A stretch of DNA of 64,000 nt from Paranoxybacillus vitaminiphilus (GCF_003259935.1 NZ_QLMH01000007.1:62001-126000); one strand, 5' to 3'; positions 37,957-46,239 are shown, counted from the first letter of the stretch. The notes: generated from the letters alone by a model not told the origin. Translations and numbers: made by a program.

Positions 37957-37986
37957 ACCCTCCGAAACTTAGGAGGGTATTTTTTT
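37957..37986 (+). terminator. Orphan rho-independent terminator
   Basis: ACCCTCC pairs with GGAGGGT around an eight-base loop, followed by ATTTTTTT. No plus-strand gene lies in the 350 bp upstream, so it may end a small RNA or a short leader. I see no convincing promoter for one. Confidence 0.6.
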
Positions 37987-38058
37987 GCAAATAAAAAGCT
38001 TTCTACATTTTGAGTATGACCAACAGAATGGATAGAGAGTGTGTTTTTTTAATTCTTT

Positions 38059-38238
38059 TTAAATTTGGTTCGCATTAATAAATTTTAGTTTCCAATAAAC
38101 GCTGTTGAAATGAGCGGTTTTAACTCCTTTACCTTTAGATGTAGCGTGAATCATTAAATGATTGCCAATATAAATGGACATGTGTGATGTACCTTTTTTG
38201 TATGTGTTAAAAAATCTTGCAAATAATACTGCAAACAT
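38059..38238 (-). pseudogene. C-terminal fragment of a second NlpC/P60 hydrolase
   Basis: The minus strand reads FFNTYKKGTSHMSIYIGNHL, then MIHATSKGKGV and SVYWKLKFINANQI before a stop. This lines up with the last third of the intact NlpC/P60 protein at 37153-37599 (STYKKGASHVAIYIGN...). The signal peptide and catalytic Cys part are missing. It is a decayed tandem copy. The remaining bases between 37600 and 38335 hold only this fragment and the orphan terminator. Confidence 0.75.
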
Positions 38239-38335
38239 ATAAAAGCGCAGCGAATAATGATGGAGCGATGCAAAAAAGGTTGCACTCCCGTCTCTATTTG
38301 TTTATTGTAAAAAAAACAAGACATAGAGAGGGCGG

Positions 38336-38713
38336 ATGAAGATGGATATCATTTGGCGGATTGCCGAAGATAAAATTCGCGAGTCGATTAAAAATGGAGA
38401 ATTTGCAAATTTACCTGGGTTTGGCAAGCCGATGGAATTAGAGGATTTGTCGCATATTCCGGAAGATCTTCGCATTGGCTATTTAATGTTGAAAAACGCC
38501 GGCTATGTATCTGAAGAAGCAGACTTGAAGAAAGAGCTGATGAGTATTGAGGATTTAATACGCTGCTGTGAGGATGAAGATGAGAGAGAAAAGCTAAAGA
38601 AAAAGTGGAACGAGAAATTGCTTCGTCTTAATATGTTAATGAAGAAAAGAAACTCAAGCAATTCTGTTGCTTTAAGGGAGTATCAAGAGAGAATTAACGA
38701 CAAATTTAGGTGA
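38336..38713 (+). CDS. DUF1992 (DnaJ-C28-like) protein
   Basis: A 125-residue soluble protein of the DUF1992 family, named after human DNAJC28 although it has no J domain. The signature is seen at the N-terminus: IAEDKIRESIKNGEFANLPG then FGKPMELEDL. The rest is charged helix. The ATG follows AGAGGGCGG. It is 71 bp upstream of sirC with a fresh ribosome binding site there, so co-transcription is possible. Function unknown. Confidence 0.85.
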   Translation: MKMDIIWRIAEDKIRESIKNGEFANLPGFGKPMELEDLSHIPEDLRIGYLMLKNAGYVSEEADLKKELMSIEDLIRCCEDEDEREKLKKKWNEKLLRLNMLMKKRNSSNSVALREYQERINDKFR

Positions 38714-38784
38714 AAAGCAAATTTGCATCTGTTAGAAAAAAGCATTATTTATAACTTCGATGCAGAAGTAAAAAGGAGAAGAAC

Positions 38785-39414
38785 ATGAAAAAAAATTATT
38801 ATCCCATTATGCTTGACTTAACGGGAAAGCATGTCGTTGTCATTGGCGGTGGAAAAGTGGCAGAACGAAAAGTAAAGGGACTAAAGGAAACGAATGCCAA
38901 AATCACTGTCGTTGCGCCAATGGTAACCCCTTCTCTTGAACAGATGGCCAAACAAAAAGAGATTCAATGGATAAAAAAACAATTTTCGCTTAACGATGTG
39001 AAGGACGCTTTTTTAATTGTTGCGGCAACCGACAAACGTGAAATAAACAAAATGGTATTGAAAGCAGCTAAACCGCATCAGCTTGTCAATGTTGCGGATG
39101 ACCCGGAAAAATCCAATTTTCATGTCCCATCTGTTTTCCGGCGCGGGAAATTGCACATCGCTGTCTCCACAAGCGGAGCAAGTCCCATTTTAACGAAAAA
39201 AATATGTAGCGAAATAGCTAACATGTACGATGAACAATATGAGCAATATATCGACTTTCTTTATGAATGCCGGCAGCACATTTTACAAAATGTCAGCGAT
39301 CATGAGAAAAAACAACAGCTGCTTCAGGCGATAACGGATGAATCGTTTCGGAAGAGAGGAAATTGGGAAGAAGAATTTTCGAAGTTATTAAAGCGAGTTT
39401 TAGGAGAGTTATAA
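38785..39414 (+). CDS. sirC: Precorrin-2 dehydrogenase for siroheme synthesis
   Basis: A 209-residue NAD-dependent enzyme (SirC, B. subtilis YlnF; Met8-like) that oxidises precorrin-2 to sirohydrochlorin. The N-terminal Rossmann fold is clear (HVVVIGGGKVAERKVKGL), followed by the conserved LINVADDPEKSNFHVPSVF-type segment (residues about 98-115) and STSGASPILTKKIC. It supplies the step between SumT and SirB, whose genes are about 6 kb away on the other strand, in the sulfate operon. Strong AAGGAGAAG before the ATG. Confidence 0.92.
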   Translation: MKKNYYPIMLDLTGKHVVVIGGGKVAERKVKGLKETNAKITVVAPMVTPSLEQMAKQKEIQWIKKQFSLNDVKDAFLIVAATDKREINKMVLKAAKPHQLVNVADDPEKSNFHVPSVFRRGKLHIAVSTSGASPILTKKICSEIANMYDEQYEQYIDFLYECRQHILQNVSDHEKKQQLLQAITDESFRKRGNWEEEFSKLLKRVLGEL

Positions 39415-39529
39415 AATTTTCAGTGTATTTGACTAATTTGAATGCTTGTGGGAAAATACAAAAAAGATTTTCAAACTATTAAAAAAATTGTAGGAAGTTT
39501 AAAAGATTATTCATAGAAAGGATGAGAGG

Positions 39530-39652
39530 ATGCCAATATCGATTTATGTAGTGGATGCTTTTACAAACGAAGCTTTTAAAGGGAACCCGGCGGCTGTTTG
39601 TGTTCTTCCCTCTTCAAGAGATGAAGTTTGGATGCAATTAGTGGCTGAATAA
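39530..39652 (+). pseudogene. PhzF-family gene remnant (N-terminal 40 residues)
   Basis: The frame MPISIYVVDAFTNEAFKGNP followed by AAVCVLPSS...WMQLVAE is the N-terminus of a PhzF-family isomerase (normally about 260-300 residues). It ends abruptly at TAA 39650, where the family continues (AEMN...). A good ribosome binding site, AAAGGATGAG, is still present. The other 85 percent has been deleted, with a terminator following 22 bp on. Confidence 0.8.
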
Positions 39653-39673
39653 TATTTTAAATAGAAAATAAAA

Positions 39674-39716
39674 TAGCAGATCTTTATCCCACGAGATCTG
39701 CTTTTAGATTTTTATT
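39674..39716. terminator. Bidirectional terminator between phzF remnant and bshB2
   Basis: AGCAGATCT and AGATCTGCT form a perfect 9-bp stem with T- and A-rich flanks on both sides. Confidence 0.8.
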
Positions 39717-40380
39717 AGTTAGAGCCTTTCCACTTATATGTCCAAAACGCTTCGGTCTTTAACCATGTCAATGCGTCTCCGCCCCGCTTTGCTGCCCCCT
39801 GCATTAATCCTTCCGTTTGTGAACGATGGGCTTTAATAGCCGCAATTTTTTTATCAATCACCGAGCTGACATCGCGGATAATATCTGGATGGCCGATTTC
39901 CTGTTCGCAGTTTTTTGAAAAGGCAACACAATGCACCGTCGGGCGTTTTTCCAGCGGCAGGCGTTCAACAGCACGGATGACGGCGGCACCGCAGGCGTTA
40001 TGGTCCGGATGAACGCTGTAGCCGGGATAAAACGTAATAATGAGCGAAGGATTTGTTTCCGCAATAATAGCGCTAATACGATCAGCAAGCATTTCTTCAT
40101 CTTCAAATTCGATTGTTTTGTCGCGAAAGCCTAAAAGGCGCAAATCGTTAATGCCGATGATTTTGCATGCTTCTTCCAGCTCTTTTTTGCGAATGAGCGG
40201 TAATGTTTCCCGGTTGGCAAACGGCGGCTTGCCCATGTTTCTTCCCATTTCCCCAAGAGTGAGGCAGGCGTATGTGATCGGCGTTCCGTTTTCTGCGTGC
40301 AAGATGAGTGTGCCGGAAACGCCAAACGCTTCATCGTCGGGGTGAGGAAAAACGACTAATATATGTCTTTCCATATGCAA
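39715..40380 (-). CDS. bshB2: Bacillithiol biosynthesis deacetylase BshB2
   Basis: A 221-residue zinc-dependent LmbE/PIG-L deacetylase that removes acetate from GlcNAc-malate in bacillithiol synthesis. The zinc site AHPDDE-type motif appears as FPHPDDEAFG near residue 11, with the second site in GYSVHPDHNACG near 120. It lies 17 bp after yojF, the conserved yojF-yojG (bshB2) pair. Bacillithiol is the main low-molecular-weight thiol of bacilli. Start ATG 40380 or 40374. Confidence 0.93.
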   Translation of the reverse strand: MHMERHILVVFPHPDDEAFGVSGTLILHAENGTPITYACLTLGEMGRNMGKPPFANRETLPLIRKKELEEACKIIGINDLRLLGFRDKTIEFEDEEMLADRISAIIAETNPSLIITFYPGYSVHPDHNACGAAVIRAVERLPLEKRPTVHCVAFSKNCEQEIGHPDIIRDVSSVIDKKIAAIKAHRSQTEGLMQGAAKRGGDALTWLKTEAFWTYKWKGSN

Positions 40381-40397
40381 CGTCCTTTCTTTATAAA

Positions 40398-40742
40398 TTA
40401 AAACGGCTCACGGCTCAATTGCAAGGCAACAGCGAGTTTTCCCTCATAATCAACACCTGCTAAAAGCAGCTGTCCTTTTTCATTTAATATCCAATCGGTT
40501 AATCCTTCTGCATACACCCAGCCTAAGTCAAGCTTCAACCCGACACGATAAGGGCCTTCTCCGACAATTTTTCCGCGGCTGAACCGAATGCGTCCGTTAC
40601 GGATATAAGCTCCCGCGGAGAAAAACCCTTCATTATGGTGGGAAGCATAAGCACCGTTAGTTGTTTCAAGATGAAGATAGACATCTTGATTCGCAAAGCG
40701 ATTTAAAGCATCCTGAACTTCTTCAACGTTAATCGGCTGCAA
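40398..40742 (-). CDS. yojF: YojF-family protein (DUF1806)
   Basis: A 114-residue protein of the DUF1806 family, always found before bshB2 in bacilli. The visible features are short beta-rich stretches (VYLHLETTNGAYASHHNEGF, YRVGLKLDLGWVYAEGLTDW) with no catalytic motif that I recognise. The family is thought to assist bacillithiol synthesis, but its exact role is unknown. Co-transcribed with bshB2. Confidence 0.88.
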   Translation of the reverse strand: MQPINVEEVQDALNRFANQDVYLHLETTNGAYASHHNEGFFSAGAYIRNGRIRFSRGKIVGEGPYRVGLKLDLGWVYAEGLTDWILNEKGQLLLAGVDYEGKLAVALQLSREPF

Positions 40743-40932
40743 GGCGAAACTCCTCCCGAGAATCTGTTTTTTATTTATTGTACATCAAATGATTGTCTTG
40801 AAGAAAACATTTCGTTTTGGCAGCTTTTTGTGCGAAGTGAATTTTTTTATAATGAAAGATAGAAGAAAGCGAAAAAGTACATCCACTTTGTTTAAAAACT
40901 TGCACCTAAATCCATGTAAAGAGGTGGTTATC

Positions 40933-41706
40933 ATGGCTTTTTACGGCGAAGGTGTGACGTTTTTAAACTTTGATGGAACATACTTTTCGCAAAAGCAACT
41001 CTTTCATTTTCCGCATGAATGGCTTGATTTGACGGATATTTCCCAGACGAACTTGTATTGTCATCCGGAATCTTTAGCTGAAACCAAACAACGCTTAAAT
41101 AAACGTGAACATAAAGGCATTACATTAATTGGAAGCGGTAACTACCATTATGTGTCTTATTTGCTTCTCCAAGAAATAGATGAGCCGTTTACATTGGTAT
41201 TATTTGACCATCATACCGACTTAGGAAATGAAGAAGAGTCTCTCATTTCTTGTGGTTCTTGGGTATCTTACGCTTTAGAACATATTCCTTTTTTAGAGCG
41301 GGTCGTTATGATTGGTCCATCATCTGTACACTTTCATCCTCGTTATTCTTCAAAGCTCACAGTCTTTTCAAACGAACATTCTCCGAAACTGATTTTATCC
41401 AATATTCAAACGGACGCTGTGTATATGAGCATTGATAAAGATGTCCTTTGCCGTGAAGATGCATTGACCAACTGGGATCAGGGGACGATGAAACTAGAAA
41501 CTCTCTTGCAGTATGTAAAACAGATATTATATTCCAAGAAAGTAATTGGGCTTGACATATGCGGCGAATATCCGCAAGCTTCAGTGAATTTGTTTGACCC
41601 GGTTTGTAGAGAAGCTCTTCTAAAAAATCAATATGCGAACAGACGCATCATTGAATCTTGCTTGCAGTCCGGCAAACATTTTGTTCATCGCCCACGGTTT
41701 GCTTAG
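40933..41706 (+). CDS. Arginase/agmatinase-family protein
   Basis: A 257-residue ureohydrolase-fold protein. The manganese-binding motifs are recognisable: GSGNYH near residue 71, FDHHTD near 94, SIDKDVL near 167 and a C-terminal GLDICGEYP with Asp and Glu. The substrate may be an amidino compound, but the spacing and flanks differ from classical arginase, agmatinase and formiminoglutamase, so I leave it open. The ATG at 40933 has AAAGAGGTGG before it; the frame upstream to 40789 is unlikely coding. Monocistronic. Confidence 0.8.
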   Translation: MAFYGEGVTFLNFDGTYFSQKQLFHFPHEWLDLTDISQTNLYCHPESLAETKQRLNKREHKGITLIGSGNYHYVSYLLLQEIDEPFTLVLFDHHTDLGNEEESLISCGSWVSYALEHIPFLERVVMIGPSSVHFHPRYSSKLTVFSNEHSPKLILSNIQTDAVYMSIDKDVLCREDALTNWDQGTMKLETLLQYVKQILYSKKVIGLDICGEYPQASVNLFDPVCREALLKNQYANRRIIESCLQSGKHFVHRPRFA

Positions 41707-41815
41707 TCTGCAAAGTTGGAATTTTTTCATTAATCGGATTTTCTTTGAAAACATTGACGTTCGTCCATCCGGTTATTACAATCTATGAATATGAAAATTA
41801 TATAAAATTGTGTAA

Positions 41816-41884
41816 CCTTGTATAAGTTCAAGAATATGGCTTGAACGTTTCTACCGAGCTACCGTAAATAGCTTGACTACAAGG
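41816..41884 (+). promoter_or_regulatory. Purine riboswitch aptamer, guanine type
   Basis: The three-way junction is readable: P1 CCTTG/CAAGG, P2 GTTCAAG/CTTGAAC with ATATGG between, J2/3 GTTTCTACC, P3 GAGCTA/TAGCTT, and J3/1 GACTA. The specificity base in GACTA is C, which selects guanine or hypoxanthine, not adenine. It controls the NCS2 permease downstream through the terminator at 41945. Confidence 0.92.
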
Positions 41885-41944
41885 GAACAAAGGTATAGGT
41901 GTATACGCGCGTATTATATCTATGCATTTTTTCCTTTGTTTAAC

Positions 41945-41988
41945 AAGCTTCAGCAGGTCGGTGGAACTTTGCTGAAGCTTTTTATTTT
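41945..41988 (+). terminator. Riboswitch-controlled terminator
   Basis: AAGCTTCAGCA pairs with TGCTGAAGCTT, followed by TTTATTTT, 24 bp before the permease gene. Guanine binding to the aptamer should favour this hairpin and stop transcription. Confidence 0.85.
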
Positions 41989-42011
41989 GATTATTTCAAT
42001 GGAGGACATAA

Positions 42012-43310
42012 ATGATGAAGTCATTTTTTCAATTTAACGAGCGAAACACATCGTTTAAGCAAGAGACGTTAGCAGGGATTACGACCTTTTTATCCATGGC
42101 CTATATTTTAGTTGTTAATCCGCTTGTTCTTAGCGAATCCGGGATGGACAAAGGAGCAGTATTTACGGCAACAGCTGTTTCTGCCATCATCGGTTCACTG
42201 TTGATTGGTCTTCTGGCAAACTATCCAATCGGCATTGCCCCGAGCATGGGATTAAATTCATTTTTTACATACTCGGTTGTCATCGGTATGGGGATTCCGT
42301 GGCAAACAGCGTTGACGGGCGTGCTTGTCTCGGGAGTGCTTTTCATTGTTCTCAGCTTATTAAAAATTCGCGAAAAAATTATTAACATTATACCGCAAGA
42401 TTTAAAATATGCGATTGCCGGCGGAATCGGGTTTTTTGTGGCGTTTATCGGTCTAAAAAATGCAGGAATTATTCATGCGAATGAAGCGACATTTGTCTCC
42501 ATCGGCAATTTAAAGTCAGCTCCGACGCTGCTGGCGATTTTTGGCTTTATTGTGACGGTCATTTTTCTCATTCGCGGTGTTCGCGGCGGCATTTTTTACG
42601 GGATGGTTGTCTCCACTGTTGTCGGTATTTTGTTTGGCATCATTGATAGACCAACTGGCATCGTCGGCAGCATTCCGAGTTTACAGCCGACATTCGGCGC
42701 TGCTTTCATTCATTTATCTGATGTGTTTTCACCTGATTTATTAGCAGTCATTTTCACATTTTTGTTTGTTGCTTTTTTCGATACAGCTGGAACATTAATT
42801 GCCGTAGCAAGCCAGGCGGGAATTATGAAAGGAAACGAGATTCCTAATGCCGGCCGGGCCTTATTGGCAGATTCTTCAGCTTCCGTCATTGGTGCCGTTC
42901 TTGGAACATCAACGACAGCATCATTCATTGAATCGTCAGCAGGTATTGCAGCAGGGGGGCGAACAGGCTTTACGTCTGTTGTTATTGCCGGCTGTTTTGC
43001 CTTGGCGCTCTTTTTTGCCCCGGTGCTGTCCATCGTTACTCCGGAAGTAACAGCGCCAGCGTTAATTATTGTTGGAGCGATGATGGCAACAGAAATTAGC
43101 AAAATTAATTGGCGCAAGTTAGATGTCGTTATTCCGGCATTTGTAACGATTATTATGATGCCGTTGACATTCAGTGTGGCAACAGGCATTGCACTTGGAT
43201 TTATCCTTTATCCGATTACGATGCTGGCATTAAATAAAGCAAAAGAAGTTCATCCGATTATGTATGCGTTATTTATCACATTTATTGTTTATTTCGCTTA
43301 TGTCGCATAA
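42012..43310 (+). CDS. pbuG: NCS2-family guanine/hypoxanthine permease
   Basis: A 432-residue membrane transporter of the AzgA-like branch of the NCS2 family, with about 12-14 helices. Family motifs: FKQETLAGITTFLSMAYILV at the start, NYPIGIAPSMGLNSFFTYS near 75-95, FVAFFDTAGTLIAVA near 250 and GTSTTASFIESSAGIAAGGRTG near 290-310 (substrate site). It imports guanine or hypoxanthine. The upstream guanine riboswitch supports this specificity. PbuO is the close alternative. GGAGG precedes the ATG. Confidence 0.92.
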   Translation: MMKSFFQFNERNTSFKQETLAGITTFLSMAYILVVNPLVLSESGMDKGAVFTATAVSAIIGSLLIGLLANYPIGIAPSMGLNSFFTYSVVIGMGIPWQTALTGVLVSGVLFIVLSLLKIREKIINIIPQDLKYAIAGGIGFFVAFIGLKNAGIIHANEATFVSIGNLKSAPTLLAIFGFIVTVIFLIRGVRGGIFYGMVVSTVVGILFGIIDRPTGIVGSIPSLQPTFGAAFIHLSDVFSPDLLAVIFTFLFVAFFDTAGTLIAVASQAGIMKGNEIPNAGRALLADSSASVIGAVLGTSTTASFIESSAGIAAGGRTGFTSVVIAGCFALALFFAPVLSIVTPEVTAPALIIVGAMMATEISKINWRKLDVVIPAFVTIIMMPLTFSVATGIALGFILYPITMLALNKAKEVHPIMYALFITFIVYFAYVA

Positions 43311-43317
43311 AGTGAGT

Positions 43318-43420
43318 AAGGGCTGGCCTATAACTGTCTGACCTCACGTGTATTGTTCACTTATTCAAGGTGCTGGTCTCTATATTGTGCTGTGAGGGCT
43401 GATCATGCTTGGTCAGCCTC
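43318..43420. repeat. Dispersed palindromic repeat, copy G (forward orientation)
   Basis: Outer arms AAGGGCTGGCC / GGTCAGCCTC and left inner arm TGTCTGACCTCACGTG; the right inner arm is degenerate (TGTGAGGGCTGATC). Fills the 110 bp between the convergent purine permease and YfhP-like genes. Confidence 0.8.
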
Positions 43421-44284
43421 TTATTTTTCAATATATTCGAATAAGAAGGATTGCCCGTTTCGGTAAAAGCGCGGGTCGTAGATGCCGAGTTTTTTATTGT
43501 CGTCGATGATGACGACAAACGGTGCCCATTCGTACAATGTTTTGGCTTCAGGACGTTTTTTAAACAATGTGTCTAAATCAGCATTTTCGCTTGAATGTAA
43601 TGTGTATTTTCGCTCTGCTTTTCCAAATAATGAGTCGCTAATAATATGAACAGTCTCTCCATTCTTGCCGATTACATTAAAATGCCAAGGGAGAAAATTA
43701 GCTGATAGTGTCAGCTGATCATATTGTTTACTGTATTGCTGATAAAGCATATAACCTTGCCCGGATTGAATGAAAAAATGAACAGCAATAAATCCCCATA
43801 CTAATCGATACAGTTGGTGTCTTGGATAACGCCAACGTTTCCGCATGAAGAAAGCAGTGAAAATGATAAACCAAATGACAAAATCAATAATCGGAATCGT
43901 TCCAAACGTAATTCGTTTTTGTGAAAAAGGTTCAAAGTAACCTGTTCCCCAAGCGTTAAACAAATCGCTTGTACTATGAATAAAGACAGCCAAAAGGGCA
44001 AGGAAAAAAAGCCGCCAGCTTTTCACTTTAAATAAAATCATCGACAGCGCCATAAATAAAAACGCCCACAGCGGCATCATAAAAAGAGAATGAGTAATAC
44101 CCCGATGCCACATTTGATACATTCCTTCACTGTCCCACAATTGCGAAATGACATCGATATCAGGAATTTGGCTTGCACCGATGGCTGTAAAAAGCGTGGC
44201 CTGTCTCATCTTCTTTGACATCTCCCGCTTGTCAACGGCTCCGTATAAAGTGAAACCAAACAGGGTATGTGTAATCGTGTCCAA
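43421..44284 (-). CDS. YfhP-like membrane-bound metal-dependent hydrolase
   Basis: A 287-residue membrane protein of the YdjM/DUF457 family. The diagnostic N-terminus MDTITHTLFGFTLYGAVDK is followed by IPDIDVI and MWHRGITHSLFMMPL, providing the His/Asp metal ligands, then about four to five membrane helices. B. subtilis YfhP is the nearest named relative. I start at the TTG at 44284, eight bases after GGAGG, since the longer frame overlaps the acylphosphatase stop. Transcribed with acyP. Confidence 0.85.
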   Translation of the reverse strand: MDTITHTLFGFTLYGAVDKREMSKKMRQATLFTAIGASQIPDIDVISQLWDSEGMYQMWHRGITHSLFMMPLWAFLFMALSMILFKVKSWRLFFLALLAVFIHSTSDLFNAWGTGYFEPFSQKRITFGTIPIIDFVIWFIIFTAFFMRKRWRYPRHQLYRLVWGFIAVHFFIQSGQGYMLYQQYSKQYDQLTLSANFLPWHFNVIGKNGETVHIISDSLFGKAERKYTLHSSENADLDTLFKKRPEAKTLYEWAPFVVIIDDNKKLGIYDPRFYRNGQSFLFEYIEK

Positions 44285-44298
44285 TGCATATTCCTCCA

Positions 44299-44571
44299 TT
44301 AATAGATAATTCGGTATGTTTTTTCGTTAGAGATTGGCTCGATATCTGTCGTTTCCAGTTTTGTCACTTTGGCAAAAGGGGGGCCTTCGCTTATTTTTTC
44401 GATAAATGATTGGACCGCTTCTTCTTCCCCTTGTACTTCTAATTCCACTGTTCCGTCGTTATTATTTTTTACCCAGCCGGTTAGCTGCTGCTTCAGAGCT
44501 TCATAGTGTGTATAGTAACGAAAGCCGACCCCTTGAACGCGGCCGTAAACGATGGCGTGCAGCCGTTTCAT
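44299..44571 (-). CDS. acyP: Acylphosphatase
   Basis: A 90-residue acylphosphatase that hydrolyses carboxyl-phosphate bonds. The catalytic Arg lies in GRVQGVGFRYY near residue 18 and the catalytic Asn in GWVKNNNDGTVEL near 36-38. Normal length. First gene of a two-gene unit with the YfhP-like gene. Confidence 0.95.
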   Translation of the reverse strand: MKRLHAIVYGRVQGVGFRYYTHYEALKQQLTGWVKNNNDGTVELEVQGEEEAVQSFIEKISEGPPFAKVTKLETTDIEPISNEKTYRIIY

Positions 44572-44678
44572 AGCGGTTCCCTCCTTTGTATTTCCTTAGA
44601 AAAATCATACAACAGCCCAAGCTTTTTTGCATACGTTGAATATGTGAAACATTATTTGCATTATACGGAGGGAAAACA

Positions 44679-45437
44679 ATGCATCATCATGAAGACATAG
44701 AGAAATATGCCCGAAAAGCCGCGATGTATGATTTATTAGCCTGTTATTACAAGTATACAGAGCCAAATAAACATATGATGTATTATCAAAAGCATTATGA
44801 ATATATGAAAAAACTAGCTGCTGCCGAACAAGTTCGCGAGCAGGAAGAAACGGCAAATGTGGCAATGGTTCGCGTATTCCACGTTTCGCCAAATGCGCCG
44901 GCAGTCGATGTGTATGTAAATGGGAAAAAAGTATTACAGGGGCTAAAATATAAGCAAATAAGCAAATATTTAAAAGTTCCAACAGGACAACACCGCATCG
45001 ATATTCATCCATCAGGGCAGACAACTTCCCCAATGTTGAGTGAAATGGTTTATATTTTGCCAAGTTTGCGCTATACGATTGCTGCGATTGGAAATGCAAA
45101 CAATTTGCAGCTGCTTCCGTTTTTTGATAATCCATATGTATCGTATGGCGAAACAAAAGTACGCTTTGTGCATTTATCACCTAATGCGCCAGCTGTCGAT
45201 ATTGCGGTGAAAGACGGCAATGTATTATTTAAAAATGTACGTTATAAAGAAGTTTCTGACTACATGAAAGTTTCTGCTAATCAAAAATTAGGCTTAGAGA
45301 TGCGCGTTTCTGAAACAGACAATGTCGTGTTAACAGTGCCAAACGTACGTTTAGATTCGAATAAGTCATACACGATTGCGGCAGTAGAATCTGTTAAGGA
45401 CACTTTTTCATTAGAAGTGATATTAATTGAGGAATAA
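44679..45437 (+). CDS. DUF4397 domain protein, two repeats
   Basis: A 252-residue protein. After a His/Tyr-rich, charged N-terminus of about 60 residues come two DUF4397 beta-sandwich repeats, each opening with a near-identical motif: VRVFHVSPNAPAVDVYVNGK near 63 and VRFVHLSPNAPAVDIAVKDG near 165. The family is usually secreted or surface-bound, but no signal peptide is visible here, so it may be a spore or cytoplasmic protein. Function unknown. Divergent from acyP. Confidence 0.85.
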   Translation: MHHHEDIEKYARKAAMYDLLACYYKYTEPNKHMMYYQKHYEYMKKLAAAEQVREQEETANVAMVRVFHVSPNAPAVDVYVNGKKVLQGLKYKQISKYLKVPTGQHRIDIHPSGQTTSPMLSEMVYILPSLRYTIAAIGNANNLQLLPFFDNPYVSYGETKVRFVHLSPNAPAVDIAVKDGNVLFKNVRYKEVSDYMKVSANQKLGLEMRVSETDNVVLTVPNVRLDSNKSYTIAAVESVKDTFSLEVILIEE

Positions 45438-45444
45438 TAGAAAA

Positions 45445-45484
45445 AAGCTGACCCGAAAAAATGTCAGACATGTTGGGTCAGCTT
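45445..45484. repeat. Dispersed palindromic repeat, copy H (short form)
   Basis: Only about 40 bp: AAGCTGACCC / GGGTCAGCTT around ATGTCAGACAT. The central part of the element is missing. The right arm encodes the last codons of sirB on the minus strand. Confidence 0.8.
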
Positions 45485-46231
45485 TTCTTTGTATGGGCTG
45501 GATACTAATTCATTCACGCGCTCGTACAATACTTCTTGAAGAAGAGGATGGTAACCTAAATAGTTGCATAAAATAAATTGCTTGTCAGATGCAGAAAGAT
45601 TTTTCAGCTTTTTTTTCAATTTTTCCATTAAAACACCGGTAAACAGCAAGTAAGGAACGACAAAAATTTTCTTGTACTCAGAGTGGAGGGCATGATGCAG
45701 ACCTTCTTCCAATGCCGGATGAGCGGCTGCAAGAAAACAGATCTCCACACGCGAAAGGCGTATTTTTTCTTGAAGAAGGCGGGCGATTTTTTGCAAATCC
45801 CTTTTTATATCTGGATCGCTGCTGCCGCGTCCAACAAGAAGCACCATTGTATCGTCATCGAGCGGAACGGATGGTTCAGCGATTCGTTCGATTAAAATTT
45901 GCACCATTTTTTCATGTACTCCGAATGGCCCGCCTATGACAATGTTTATATGAGGATAGCGCTGTTTTGCTTTGGCAATTTCTTCAGGAATATCGTGCTT
46001 TACATGTCCCGCTGCCAAAAGCAGAACAGGGATAACGGCGATGCTTGTTGCTCCTTTGTTCACACATGTGTCGATTCCTTTTGCAATATCTGGTTCCGCA
46101 AGCTCAATAAAACAAATTTCTTGGATGGGAACATCGATTTTTTTCTTACAGCGTTCCACAAATGCGACAGCTTCCTGGCATGCTTTTGCGATGCGGCTTC
46201 CATGACAAATATATAAAATTGCTTGCATCAT
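45464..46231 (-). CDS. sirB: Sirohydrochlorin ferrochelatase
   Basis: A 255-residue chelatase (CbiX/SirB; B. subtilis YlnE) that inserts iron into sirohydrochlorin to make siroheme for sulfite reductase. The active-site His motif ICHGSR is at residue 8, a second conserved region (AGHVKHDIPEEI) near 80-90, and the internal repeat begins VLLVGRGSSDPD near 128. It is the last gene of the sulfate-assimilation operon, 8 bp after sumT. Its final residues KLTQHV and stop lie inside repeat copy H. Confidence 0.92.
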   Translation of the reverse strand: MMQAILYICHGSRIAKACQEAVAFVERCKKKIDVPIQEICFIELAEPDIAKGIDTCVNKGATSIAVIPVLLLAAGHVKHDIPEEIAKAKQRYPHINIVIGGPFGVHEKMVQILIERIAEPSVPLDDDTMVLLVGRGSSDPDIKRDLQKIARLLQEKIRLSRVEICFLAAAHPALEEGLHHALHSEYKKIFVVPYLLFTGVLMEKLKKKLKNLSASDKQFILCNYLGYHPLLQEVLYERVNELVSSPYKEKLTQHV

Positions 46232-46239
46232 CCACCTCG

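Noticed and set aside
40789-40932. Extended start of the arginase-family protein
   Set aside because: The residues are unlike the family and AAAGAGGTGG directly precedes ATG 40933.
42710-43189. 159-codon open frame on the minus strand inside the purine permease gene
   Set aside because: It is the antisense of a GC-skewed membrane protein gene, with low-complexity Ala/Thr/Ile content and no ribosome binding site.
44605-45180. 191-codon minus-strand frame opposite the DUF4397 gene
   Set aside because: It is a shadow of the real gene: the plus strand encodes two clear DUF4397 repeats and has the ribosome binding site.
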